A DNA stretch of 64,000 nucleotides from Dolomitihabitans soli (GTDB lineage Bacteria; Actinomycetota; Actinomycetes; Streptosporangiales; Streptosporangiaceae): positions 124,001 through 188,000 of the forward strand of contig NZ_JAKNTW010000004.1 of NCBI RefSeq assembly GCF_022213955.1, read 5' to 3'. Position numbers and translations under genes: made by a program. Below, piece after piece: positions 26,346 through 33,985 of this stretch (the stretch's first letter is position 1; the number at the start of each line of letters is the position of its first letter). The notes below the pieces were generated by a model. That model made no database searches. It worked only from the letters and a program-made list of their open reading frames with translations, and had not been told where the DNA came from.

Positions 26346-26579
26346 TTACACGTAGCGCTCGACGGTCGCCTCCACCACGCTCTTCCAGTCATCCTCGCTG
26401 GTCACATCGTGGCGGAGGAACAGGCCCCGGATCTCGGAGACGGTCTTCGCACCCTGTTCGTCGAACAGGTCGGTGACCACCACCTTGGCTCTGTCCCGAG
26501 CCATGCGGGTGGCCACGGCCGCACCGATCCCGCGGGCGCCACCCGTCACGATCACTACCTTGTCCTGCGGACCAGACAT
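26346..26579 (-). pseudogene. SDR oxidoreductase, N-terminal half (split gene)
   Basis: ATG 26579 (AGGAAGGGA upstream) reads MSGPQDKVVIVTGGARGIGA with the NAD(P) motif TGGARGIG, then VVVTDLFDEQG and HDVTSEDDWKSVVEATVERY, and stops one codon later inside the inserted DNA. The next residues expected, GRVDGLVNNAG, are found at 22512 on the same strand. Upstream on this strand are the IS5-type remnant and the ferredoxin/P450 genes, so the intact SDR could have been part of the P450 operon. Confidence 0.85.
26351..26357 (+). repeat. 7-bp target-site-like direct repeat, right
   Basis: CGTAGCG, identical to 22512-22518; right boundary of the 3.8-kb insertion. Confidence 0.75.
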
Positions 26580-26699
26580 GCTCGTCCCTTCCTGTTGTTC
26601 GTCGATTCGTTGAGCTGAGTCTCGGAGAACGCGGCGGTCAGGCGTTCCAGACGCCGGTGGCCGCGGTTTCGCGGGCGTAGTCGGAGAAATCGGGGTGCC

Positions 26700-27010
26700 C
26701 TTGACCAACGTGACACCAGCCGCCAAACAGGTCCTGAGCTGCGCAATCAGCTTCCCGCTTCCAGCTCTGCTCGCACCGTTCGCCGTTCGACGGCAGGGCG
26801 GCTCGTTGGCCGTCGGGCAGGTCGCGTCGGCGATCTCGCGGTATCCGCAGCCGACCGCCAGTACCTGGATGAGCTTGTCGAACACGACCTGGTCGGCGAC
26901 TGGTCGCCGGTGGCGACCCAGCGGGTGGTCGGGGTGGTAGCCGGCGGGGCGGTCGGGCGGCAGCGCGGTGAACCGGTCCCGCAGCGGGTTGGTGAGCCAC
27001 GATGGCAGGG
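26700..27010 (-). pseudogene. IS5-family transposase N-terminal remnant
   Basis: The minus strand reads LPSWLTNPLRDRFTALPPDR, PAGYHPDHPLGRHRRPVADQ, VVFDKLIQVLAVGCGYREIA-DATC, which I recognise as the opening of actinobacterial IS5-type DDE transposases. The frame then degenerates (TANEPPCRRTANG) and no DDE catalytic region follows. Without intact ends the element is dead. It lies between the ferredoxin gene and the SDR half-gene. Confidence 0.6.
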
Positions 27011-27084
27011 CAGGTGCAGGTTCTCCTGGTGAGGAGGAAGCGTCGAGAACTTCCAGATCATCGAGGCTCGTGCCTGCTCTTTGC

Positions 27085-27276
27085 TTACCTGATGTCGAGC
27101 GCCCCGCTGGGGCACAGCCGGACGGCCTCGGCCGCGGTCTCGCGCAGCTCCTCGGGAGGGTCCGGCAGGAGTACCGCGACCAGTCCGTCATCGTCCTCCT
27201 GGTCGAAGACCCCCGGCGCGGTGAGCGCGCACATGCCGGCGCTGATGCAGACGGTGGTGTCGGCGGTGATCCGCAT
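27085..27276 (-). CDS. Ferredoxin, 3Fe-4S type
   Basis: 63-residue ferredoxin with Cys10, Cys16 and Cys55 (TVCISAGMCALTAPGVF and RLCPSGAL). The C-x5-C-xn-CP pattern with Ala/Gly in place of the second Cys is that of [3Fe-4S] ferredoxins that feed electrons to actinobacterial P450s. It starts 7 bp after the P450 stop codon, so the pair is one transcript and the P450 is its expected partner. The reductase is not encoded here. Confidence 0.93.
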   Translation of the reverse strand: MRITADTTVCISAGMCALTAPGVFDQEDDDGLVAVLLPDPPEELRETAAEAVRLCPSGALDIR

Positions 27277-27283
27277 GCTCCAC

Positions 27284-28492
27284 CTACCAGGTGACGGGCA
27301 GTTCGTGGATGCCGTAAGCGAGATTGCCGTGCTTGTAGGGCAGCTCGTCCACCGGCACGGCGACCCGCAGGGTGGGGATGCGCCTGAACAGGGTGGAGAA
27401 CACGACCTCCAGCTCCGCCCGGGCGAGGTTCTGCCCGAGGCACTGGTGCACGCCGTAGCCGAAGGCGACGTGGTGCCGGTTGCCGCGGTGAACGTCGAGC
27501 CGCTCGGGCTCGGGGAACGCTGCGGGGTCCCAGTCGGCCGCGGCCAGCAGGGCGATGACTCCCTCGCCGGCGCGGATCCGGGTGCCGCTGAGCTCGGTGT
27601 CCTCGGCCGCGATCCGGGTGGTGACGAGGTCGGCGATGCTGAGGTAGCGCAGCAGTTCTTCGATGATGTCGGGTAGCAGTTCGGGGTTCTCCCGCAGGGC
27701 GGCGAGCTGGTCGGGGTGCTCCAGCAGCGCCACGGTGCCCAGCGAGATCATGTTCGCCGTGGTCTCGTGGCCCGCGTTGAGCAGCATCAGGCACATCATG
27801 AGCAGCTCATCCCGGCGGAGCTCGCCGGCGGGCTCCAGGTGCTCGGTGACCAGCTTGCTCAGCAGTTCGTCGCCGGGCTCCTGCTGCTTGCGGGTGATCA
27901 GGCCGTCCATATAGGCGCGCAGCTCACCCAACGCGGCCGCGAACTGCTCCGCGGTGCTCTCCCCTGACACGCCGACCTTGCTCCTGCTCTGGAAGAACTC
28001 GTGGTCGTCGTAGGGCACACCGAGCAACTGACAGATCACCAGCGACGACACGGGGAGCGCGAACGCCTCGACCAGGTCCACCGGCGGGGTCCTGGCGAGC
28101 AGGTCGTCGAGCAGCCGGTTCACCGTGGCCTGGATGCCGGGCCGCATCGTCTTGATGCGTTTGAGGGTGAACTCCTGGATGAGCATGCGCCGGTAGAAGC
28201 TGTGCTGCGGCGGGTCCATGCGGATGAACGGCGGGCGCTGCAGGACCTGTGCCTGCCCTGGCAGGAGCGTGGGGAAGCCGGGGCGGGTGCCGTCGGCACT
28301 GAACACCGCGCTGCTCAGCACGGTCCGGACATCCTCATACCGGGTCACCAGCCAGGCGGTGCCGCCGGTGGGCAGCCGCGCCTTGGAGACGGGTTCCTCG
28401 GCGCGCAGCCGGCCGTACTCCGGCGGTGGGGCGAACGGGCACTGCCTCGGGAGCGGAAAGCTCCGGCTCTCAGGAGTCGTGGTCTGGGACAT
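27284..28492 (-). CDS. Cytochrome P450 monooxygenase
   Basis: 402 residues from ATG 28492 with CTCCTTATT-type upstream context (an alternative GTG/ATG at 28573 would enter the operator). Diagnostic: I-helix LNAGHETTAN, K-helix EELLRY (ExxR), and heme-ligand loop FGYGVHQCLGQNLAR with Cys351. The CYP105/CYP107-like soluble bacterial class is likely. Paired with a downstream ferredoxin and divergent from a TetR gene. Substrate unknown; no biosynthetic scaffold genes are adjacent, so a xenobiotic or housekeeping tailoring role is equally possible. Confidence 0.95.
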   Translation of the reverse strand: MSQTTTPESRSFPLPRQCPFAPPPEYGRLRAEEPVSKARLPTGGTAWLVTRYEDVRTVLSSAVFSADGTRPGFPTLLPGQAQVLQRPPFIRMDPPQHSFYRRMLIQEFTLKRIKTMRPGIQATVNRLLDDLLARTPPVDLVEAFALPVSSLVICQLLGVPYDDHEFFQSRSKVGVSGESTAEQFAAALGELRAYMDGLITRKQQEPGDELLSKLVTEHLEPAGELRRDELLMMCLMLLNAGHETTANMISLGTVALLEHPDQLAALRENPELLPDIIEELLRYLSIADLVTTRIAAEDTELSGTRIRAGEGVIALLAAADWDPAAFPEPERLDVHRGNRHHVAFGYGVHQCLGQNLARAELEVVFSTLFRRIPTLRVAVPVDELPYKHGNLAYGIHELPVTW

Positions 28493-28520
28493 CAGCCTCT
28501 CCCTAATAAGTGGAGGATAA

Positions 28521-28562
28521 CCCTTCGTTTGCTGCTGAGGGTAAGCTAGCACAACCGAAGGG
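28521..28562. promoter_or_regulatory. P450/TetR divergent operator
   Basis: CCCTTCG (28521-28527) and CGAAGGG (28556-28562) form an inverted repeat spanning the 103-bp gap; an ACCCT/AGGGT pair lies between them (28520-28542). Likely the site for the adjacent TetR protein. Confidence 0.45.
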
Positions 28563-28595
28563 GCTCCCTCCACATCTCAAGGAGATGGGTACCGG

Positions 28596-29258
28596 TTGAC
28601 CGAGAACACGACCCGACTGCGGGCGGACGCCCGTCGCAACCGCGAGCAGATCATCATCACGGCCCGCGAGGTCTTCCTCGAGCAGGGCATCCACGCGCCG
28701 CTGGAGGAGATCGCCCGCCGCGCCGGCATCGGCATCGCCACCCTCTACCGCCGGTTCCCCGACCGCCACACGCTCGTCCAGCAGGTCGCCCTGGACAACC
28801 TGACCCTGGTCGGTGAGGAGTTGGACCGCGCCACCGCCGCGCACCCCGACGCCTGGGGCGCGCTAACGCAGCTCATACGCCGCCTCGTGGAGTTGCGGCT
28901 CAACGTCATCATGCCGGTGCTGCTCCCCGGCCTGGAGGAGGACGCGCGCAGCGAGGGGGGAACGCTGAAGACGCGACGCAACCAGCTCTACGAGCAGATG
29001 GAACAGCTCACCCGCGCCGCCCAGCGGGACGGGCAGCTCCGCCAAGGCATCAACCCCATCGACATCTGGCTCGGCGTCATCAAGCTGTCCCGCCCGCTGC
29101 CCGTCATCGGCGCCGAGCTGAACGAGCTGATCACCGACCAGCAACTGGAGCTGCTCCTCGGCAGCCTCCACGCCACGGCGCTGGACGCCTCCGAGCCGCT
29201 GCGCCGGCAGCCGCTGACCCTCGACGACCTGGACCGCCACCTCAAAATGGCGGAGTAG
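28596..29258 (+). CDS. TetR-family transcriptional regulator
   Basis: 220 residues; TTG start at 28596, 11 nt after AAGGAG (28579-28584); the ATG at 28585 is closed by a stop after four codons. HTH: RREQ-type opening RNREQIIITAREVFLEQGIH, APLEEIARRAGIGIATLYRR, FPDRHTLVQQVA. The long C-terminal domain is helical with no named motif. Divergent from the P450-ferredoxin operon, which it probably represses. Confidence 0.92.
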   Translation: MTENTTRLRADARRNREQIIITAREVFLEQGIHAPLEEIARRAGIGIATLYRRFPDRHTLVQQVALDNLTLVGEELDRATAAHPDAWGALTQLIRRLVELRLNVIMPVLLPGLEEDARSEGGTLKTRRNQLYEQMEQLTRAAQRDGQLRQGINPIDIWLGVIKLSRPLPVIGAELNELITDQQLELLLGSLHATALDASEPLRRQPLTLDDLDRHLKMAE

Positions 29259-29588
29259 CCGGCTCGACGTCCGCCGCGGCCAAAGCGATGCTCTGCCCCG
29301 CTTGCTCATGGGCAACACCTGGTTCCTGCGGCGCATGTCGAAGAGCAAGCCGCTCCGCATGCGCAACGAAGACCTTGCCGCCTCCGAACCGGCCACCACG
29401 ACCTGAAGAGGTATCAGAGGACCTCGGGCACGTGCCAGCCGTGCTCGGCCGCTGAGGCCGGCTGGCCAAGCTGTGCAGGCCGGGACGTCAGGCGACGGCA
29501 GTGACTCAGAACCAGCAAGTGGTGCCCGAGCGCCGGTGCCCCAACCCACGACGACTTGTTGAAGAGATCGGAAGCGAGTCCATCTCGA
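29259..29588. other. Intergenic, possible C-terminal coding remnant
   Basis: One plus-strand frame (about 29293-29406) reads PRLLMGNTWFLRRMSKSKPL-RMRNEDLAASEP then stops, looking like a protein tail with no start or family I can name. The rest shows no gene or clear terminator. Confidence 0.3.
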
Positions 29589-30338
29589 TCAACGAGAGAT
29601 GTCTGATGTGATGTGCGCGCCGATCCCGTTGAGCACGCGATCCAGCCCGTACTGGAAGCGCTCCGCGGGAGGGAGGTGCGCGGTGCGGGATTCCAACAGG
29701 GAGCGGTTGAACAGCGGATGGGCGCCCGATTCGACGACCTGTCGCACGTACGGCCCGATGTAGTCCCGCTTCCATCGTTCCGGATCCAAGCCGGTACGGC
29801 GGGCCTCCTCCAGCCAGCCGATCTCGCGGCGGATCGCGCCGTGAACATAGTCGCTCAGCATGCCGACGAAGCCAGTGATGTCGTCGATGTCCAGGCCGCG
29901 CCGGTCGAGTGCGCTGAGCGCGAACTCGTGCACGCGCAGCAGTTGGGGGCCCAGGGTCGGACGGCTCGTGAGCAGCGCGATCAGCCAGGAATGGCGTAGG
30001 CCCGCGGCACGGATCTGGTGGGCGACCAGCGAGAGATCGGCGCGCCAGTCGCCGGACGTGCCGTCCGGGAGCTCGATCTCGCCCATCACCATGTCGATCA
30101 TGAGGTCGAACAGGTCATCGCGTTTCGGTACGTACCGGTAGAGCGACATGGCGCCGGTGCCCAGCTCGCACGCGATCCGGCGCATGGTTGCGGCCTCCAC
30201 GCCTTCGGCGTCGGCGATCTGGACCGCCGTCCGGGTGACCTGCTCGCGGCTGTAGCCGGGCCGTCGCCCAGGCCCGGAACGCTCCTGGCGTTCCGGGAGC
30301 ATCCAGATGCTGGTCGGTTCCTCGTCGGGCATCTGCAC
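29589..30338 (-). CDS. TetR-family regulator (TetR_C type)
   Basis: 249 residues. DNA-binding part: GRRPGYSREQVTRTAVQIAD, AEGVEAATMRRIACELGTGA, MSLYRYVPKRDDLFDLM; the rest matches the TetR_C ligand domain group (HSWLIALLTSRPTLGPQLLR, RFQYGLDRVLNGI) found in many Streptomyces regulators. ATG at 30338. Divergent from the SDR at 30459, across a 13-bp inverted repeat, so the SDR is its probable target. Confidence 0.92.
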   Translation of the reverse strand: MQMPDEEPTSIWMLPERQERSGPGRRPGYSREQVTRTAVQIADAEGVEAATMRRIACELGTGAMSLYRYVPKRDDLFDLMIDMVMGEIELPDGTSGDWRADLSLVAHQIRAAGLRHSWLIALLTSRPTLGPQLLRVHEFALSALDRRGLDIDDITGFVGMLSDYVHGAIRREIGWLEEARRTGLDPERWKRDYIGPYVRQVVESGAHPLFNRSLLESRTAHLPPAERFQYGLDRVLNGIGAHITSDISR

Positions 30339-30349
30339 CCCCTCTGTTT

Positions 30350-30399
30350 GCGTACATCGTACCTGAATGGCTATGGTTCATTTCGAGTACGCAGTACGC
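30350..30399. promoter_or_regulatory. TetR operator between TetR and SDR genes
   Basis: GCGTACATCGTAC (30350-30362) and GTACGCAGTACGC (30387-30399) are inverted copies (11 of 13 paired), 24 bp apart; each half itself contains GTAC twice. They sit 12 bp before the TetR start and 60 bp before the SDR start. Confidence 0.6.
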
Positions 30400-30458
30400 G
30401 AATTGGGGACGTGTGGACCGAGCCCAAGGCCACCACCGTTTAACAGAAAGACGTGATC

Positions 30459-31208
30459 ATGACGACTTTGACCGGCAAGACAGCGCTGGTGACCGGCGCG
30501 AGCAGGGGAATCGGCCGGGCCATCGCCACCCGGCTGGCGCGACAGGGCGCCCGCGTCGCCGTGCACTACGGCAGCAACCACACGGCCGCCAAAGACACGG
30601 TCGCGGCCATCGAAACGGCAGGCGGGCAGGCCTTCGCCGTCCAGGCCGAGCTGGGCGTGCCCGGAGACGCCGAAGCACTGTGGGCCGCGTTCGACGCGCA
30701 CGCCGACGGCCTGGACGTCCTGGTCAACAACGCGGGAATCCTCGGCGGCCAGGCCGAGATCGCGGGCGTTACCAGGGAGGGCTTCGAGCGGCTGTTCGCG
30801 GTCAACAGCACAGCCCCGTTCTTCATCACCCAGCTCGGCCTGCCGCGGCTGCGAGACGGCGGCCGGATCATCACGATCGGCACGATGCTGACGCGAGGCA
30901 TGGCCATGCCCTCGGCGATCGACTACGCCATGTCCAAGGCGGCACTCGACGTGCTCACCTCGACACTCGCCAAGCAACTGGGCTCGCGCGGCATCACCGT
31001 CAACACCGTGGCGCCCGGGGTCATCGACACCGACATGCACCAGGGCCGCCTGGTCGGCGAGGCGCTGGCCTGGCTGTCATCCCTGTCGCCGCTGGGCCGG
31101 CTGGGCACGCCGGAGGACGTCGCCGACACGGTGGCCTTCCTGGCCTCGGACGACAGCCGGTACGTGACCGGGCACCACCTGGACGTCTCCGGCGGGACGC
31201 TCGTGTAG
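30459..31208 (+). CDS. SDR-family oxidoreductase, atypical active site
   Basis: 249 residues from ATG 30459 (GTG at 30453 is an alternative). TGASRGIG at ~13-20, NNAG, and YAMSK with catalytic Tyr/Lys, ending DVSGGTLV. The position normally holding catalytic Ser (13 before Tyr) is Met; the nearest hydroxyl residue is the Thr in TIGTMLTRGM. This may be a shifted Thr active site or a reduced-activity enzyme. Divergent TetR (29589-30338) is the likely regulator. Confidence 0.88.
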   Translation: MTTLTGKTALVTGASRGIGRAIATRLARQGARVAVHYGSNHTAAKDTVAAIETAGGQAFAVQAELGVPGDAEALWAAFDAHADGLDVLVNNAGILGGQAEIAGVTREGFERLFAVNSTAPFFITQLGLPRLRDGGRIITIGTMLTRGMAMPSAIDYAMSKAALDVLTSTLAKQLGSRGITVNTVAPGVIDTDMHQGRLVGEALAWLSSLSPLGRLGTPEDVADTVAFLASDDSRYVTGHHLDVSGGTLV

Positions 31209-31323
31209 CCGGCGCGCCGCCAGGAGAATCGGGCACGCGTCAGGAGCGGCGGCAACACCGGAGGCGTCCTACCGACCGGCTGCCCGACGTCGGTGACCTC
31301 GTGTCACAGGGGATTGCCCAGAG

Positions 31324-32322
31324 CTACTTTGGGGCTGGGGTCACGTACGGAGAAGACCCCCGGGCTGAGGTGCCCAACAGCTGGGCCGCTCGTTCCGTGC
31401 GCAGGTGAAGCGCCGTCCGGCCGTTGCGTCGCGTCGATACCAGACCCGCCCCTCGCAGTGCGCCCAGGTGCTGCGAGACCGCGCTCGGGGTGATGCCCAG
31501 GCGGGTCGCCAGGGCCGCGGTCGTCAAAGGTTCGGCCAAGGCGACGAGCAGCGCCGTCCTCGTACGGCCCAGCACCGAGGCCAGGCCCGCCGGCGCCGGC
31601 GGGGGCGCCTCCCAGAGCAGGCCGACGCCCACCGCCGGATAGCGGATCGACGCGGCCGCGACCGGGGACTTGTCGACGCCCACGTTCGGCCAGTTGAAGA
31701 CGCTGGGCAGCAGGACCAGTCCATGTCCACCGGGGTCCACCGTGTAGACGGCATGAGGGGTGCGCCGGCCGTGCACCACCAACTGGCCGCCGTCCCAGGC
31801 GATATCCCGGTGCAGCTCGGCGAACAGCGCCTGCACTCCGCCGTCCACCAGGGTGAGCGCCCGCTTGGCCAGGTCGGCGTCCAGCACCGAGCGCATCCGG
31901 CCCCACTGCGGGGCGATCAGCAGCTCGTGGCAGCGGTGGAGCGCCTGCGCCAGTCGCGGCAGCACCGCTGCCGGCTCGGGAACCTCCTCGGCGGGTACGC
32001 CGAGGACCGCGCCGTACTCGCGCCGGTAGAAGTCCTCCCCCGTGGCCCGCAGCAGGTCCAGCTCCGTCGTCATCGAAGGCAGCCGCTCCTCCGGCGCCGG
32101 GAACAGAAACGACGGCATCGGTCCGGCGATCAGTGCCCGCAGCAGCGGCAGCTCACGCTCGTCCGCAAGCAGCGGCCGCGCCCTGCGCACCCACGGCCGG
32201 TGCACCGCATGCCCACCCGTGCCCAACAGGATCCGGAGCGCGAGCACCGTCTCCCCCAGCGGCGAGACGGCGAATCGCACCTTGGCGACCGCCGCCGCGG
32301 TGAACCTGATCTCGACCGCCAT
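31324..32322 (-). CDS. ArsR-like winged-helix regulator with DUF5937-type N-terminus
   Basis: 332 residues. The first ~250 are the regulator-associated domain seen with VEIRFTAAAVAKVRFAVSPL-GE and FLFPAPEERLPSMTTELD (DUF5937-like); the C-terminal ~75 are an ArsR HTH: ALLVALAEPLTTAALATRLG, ITPSAVSQHLGALRGAGLVS, TRRNGRTALHLRT. No metal-binding CxC is present, so a small-molecule or protein ligand is likelier. ATG at 32322; divergent from an alpha/beta hydrolase 72 bp away, the probable target. Confidence 0.88.
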   Translation of the reverse strand: MAVEIRFTAAAVAKVRFAVSPLGETVLALRILLGTGGHAVHRPWVRRARPLLADERELPLLRALIAGPMPSFLFPAPEERLPSMTTELDLLRATGEDFYRREYGAVLGVPAEEVPEPAAVLPRLAQALHRCHELLIAPQWGRMRSVLDADLAKRALTLVDGGVQALFAELHRDIAWDGGQLVVHGRRTPHAVYTVDPGGHGLVLLPSVFNWPNVGVDKSPVAAASIRYPAVGVGLLWEAPPPAPAGLASVLGRTRTALLVALAEPLTTAALATRLGITPSAVSQHLGALRGAGLVSTRRNGRTALHLRTERAAQLLGTSARGSSPYVTPAPK

Positions 32323-32394
32323 CCGTGCCGCCCCATCATGTAGCTGTGGCTAAACGATAGCCGTCGCAGCGTCGTCACCCCCAGGCTGCCTGGC

Positions 32395-33231
32395 ATGGGA
32401 TTCTTCACCTCTTACGACGGCACCAAGCTGGCCTACCACGTGTCCGGGGACGGTCCACCGGTGGTCTGCCTGCCCGGCGGGCCGACGGCCTCCACCTACC
32501 TCGGCGACCTGGGCGGCCTGTCCGCGCACCGGCAGTTGATCATGCTGGACCCGCGGGGCACCGGCCAATCCGCGACACCCGAGGACACCGCGTCCTATCG
32601 TTGTGACCGGCTCATCGATGATGTGGAGGCGCTGCGCGCGCACCTGAGCCTGGACCGGATGGACCTGCTCGCGCACTGCGCCGGCGCGAACCTGGCCGCG
32701 CAGTATGCGGCCCGCCACGCGCAGCGCGTCAGCAGACTCGCGCTGATCACGCCGAGTGTCCGGGCCGTCGGCATCGCGATCACAGGCGACCTCCGGCGCG
32801 AGACGGCTCAGCTGCGCCGAGACGAGTCGTGGTTCCCGGAGGCGTTCGCGGCCCTCGAAGCGATCACGACTGGCAGGGCCACGAACGACAGCCGGCAGGC
32901 CATCGCGCCGTTCTCCTACGGCCGCTGGGACGAGACGGCGCAGGCCCATCAGGCGGCTGATGCGCGACAGCAGAACACGGAGGTCATGGCGGCCTTCGGC
33001 GCCCAAGGCGCCTTCGACCCGGACGCCACACGAACCGCGCTCGCCGGCTTCGCGGCGCCCGTACTGCTACTCGCCGGGGAGGTCGATCTGGGAGCACCTC
33101 CTCCCACGATTGCCGAGTACGCCGCGCTGTTCCCGGCCGCCGAACTCGTCATTCAGGCCCGAGCCGGACACTTCCCCTGGCTCGACGACGCCGACCGATT
33201 CGTGTCCACCGTCGCGGCGTTCCTGAAGTAG
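32395..33231 (+). CDS. Alpha/beta hydrolase with Cys nucleophile position
   Basis: 278 residues, proline-iminopeptidase-like: MGFFTSYDGTKLAYHVSGDG, CLPGGPTASTYLG, MLDPRGTGQSATPEDTASYR. The nucleophile elbow is AHCAGANL (Cys ~102) where GxSxG is normal. Acid and base appear as LAGEVDLGAP and ARAGHFPWLDD. A Cys at this position is known in dienelactone hydrolase; here it could mean altered chemistry or loss of activity. ATG at 32395; divergent ArsR-like gene. Confidence 0.88.
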   Translation: MGFFTSYDGTKLAYHVSGDGPPVVCLPGGPTASTYLGDLGGLSAHRQLIMLDPRGTGQSATPEDTASYRCDRLIDDVEALRAHLSLDRMDLLAHCAGANLAAQYAARHAQRVSRLALITPSVRAVGIAITGDLRRETAQLRRDESWFPEAFAALEAITTGRATNDSRQAIAPFSYGRWDETAQAHQAADARQQNTEVMAAFGAQGAFDPDATRTALAGFAAPVLLLAGEVDLGAPPPTIAEYAALFPAAELVIQARAGHFPWLDDADRFVSTVAAFLK

Positions 33232-33602
33232 GCGTTTCCTGAAGTAGGACACAACCCGGTCGCCGTGACAGCCGGGCTGAGATCTCTTCTCCGAGGCGGA
33301 CGTGGCGTGGGGCCCAGCGCGTAGAACGGGCCGGTCTCCACGACGTCGACCTCGATGGGGTCTCTGCCGACGTACACACGGCGGGGCAGCAGGAAACTCG
33401 GCGGGAGGAACCTTTCGGACACCTTGCGGTGCACGTAGACCACCACGGCGGGTTCGTCGGTGCGCATCCCGCCGGCCGTCCGCCGGCCGTAGGCGACCCC
33501 CGCGACGTTGACGTCGTCGAGAATGTTGGCCAGCGCTCCCCGCCGTACGGACCGGGACAGCGAGAGGCCCCGGAGGTCCCTGTCGTCGCCGGGGCCGGTC
33601 AT
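33153..33602 (-). pseudogene. Trypsin-like (NAL1-type) N-terminal domain, C-truncated
   Basis: ATG 33602 gives MTGPGDDRDLRGLSLSRSVR, NVAGVAYGRRTAGGMRTDEP, AVVVYVHRKVSERFLPPSFL, LPRRVYVGRDPIEVDVVE-TGPFYAL. This resembles the opening of NAL1/trypsin-like peptidases of actinobacteria, whose His-Asp-Ser region should follow. After ~residue 105 the sequence is unrelated and overlaps the 3' end of the hydrolase gene, so the protease domain is lost. Identification is moderate. Confidence 0.45.
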
Positions 33603-33840
33603 CGCCCTCCCCCGACTCGGCACGGAACGGCCCCGTCACCAGCAGGCGCACCGGCACCCCTTCGATGGTCATCGGTTCGGAGCGCTCGGGGCCGCGCTCG
33701 AGGTAGACGGTGATGACATACGGCCCATCCGGATCGGGCCTGCCCACGCCGAGGCCTGCGGCGGAGAAGCGGTCGATGATCGCTTCACGATGTGCCGCGA
33801 CGACTTGCCGTACCTCCTCCAGCGAGTAGGGGTCGGCCAT
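33599..33840 (-). CDS. Small protein paired with NAL1-like gene
   Basis: ATG 33840: MADPYSLEEVRQVVAAHREA, IIDRFSAAGLGVGRPDPDGP, YVITVYLERGPERSEPMTIE, GVPVRLLVTGPFRAES. The second half repeats the strand pattern of the next gene (VVVYVHRK.../IEVDVVETGPF). As sequenced the frame stays open past its natural end; adding one G to the GGGGG at 33609-33613 gives ESGGGR-stop at 33599 in an ATGA overlap with the next gene. Function unknown; probably a regulatory or prodomain-like partner. Confidence 0.5.
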
Positions 33841-33985
33841 TGGCACCGCTCCTGCGAACCGTGGACGCTCGATGTTCGCGATGCGTATACCCATTGAGTA
33901 CGCTTGACTACCGTATGTACACACCATCGGCTCGCCAAGCATCGCCGATGCCGTGTCGCACGGCCTTCCAGCGGAGCACCTGGGA

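Larger units (their letters stand above)
22519..26350. mobile_element. 3.8-kb insertion carrying hydrolase-MFS-hydrolase/TetR cassette
   Basis: Interrupts an SDR gene exactly: deleting one repeat copy plus this segment restores codon 76 (Tyr) to codon 77 (Gly) in frame. It is flanked by CGTAGCG direct repeats, begins TGAAAATGTG and ends ACTTACA, so both ends read TG inward (TGAAAATGTG against TGTAAGTTCC), giving only weak terminal inversion. No transposase or integrase is encoded inside, so it would be non-autonomous or a remnant. Cargo: two alpha/beta hydrolases, an MFS exporter and a divergent TetR with twin operators. Confidence 0.7.
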
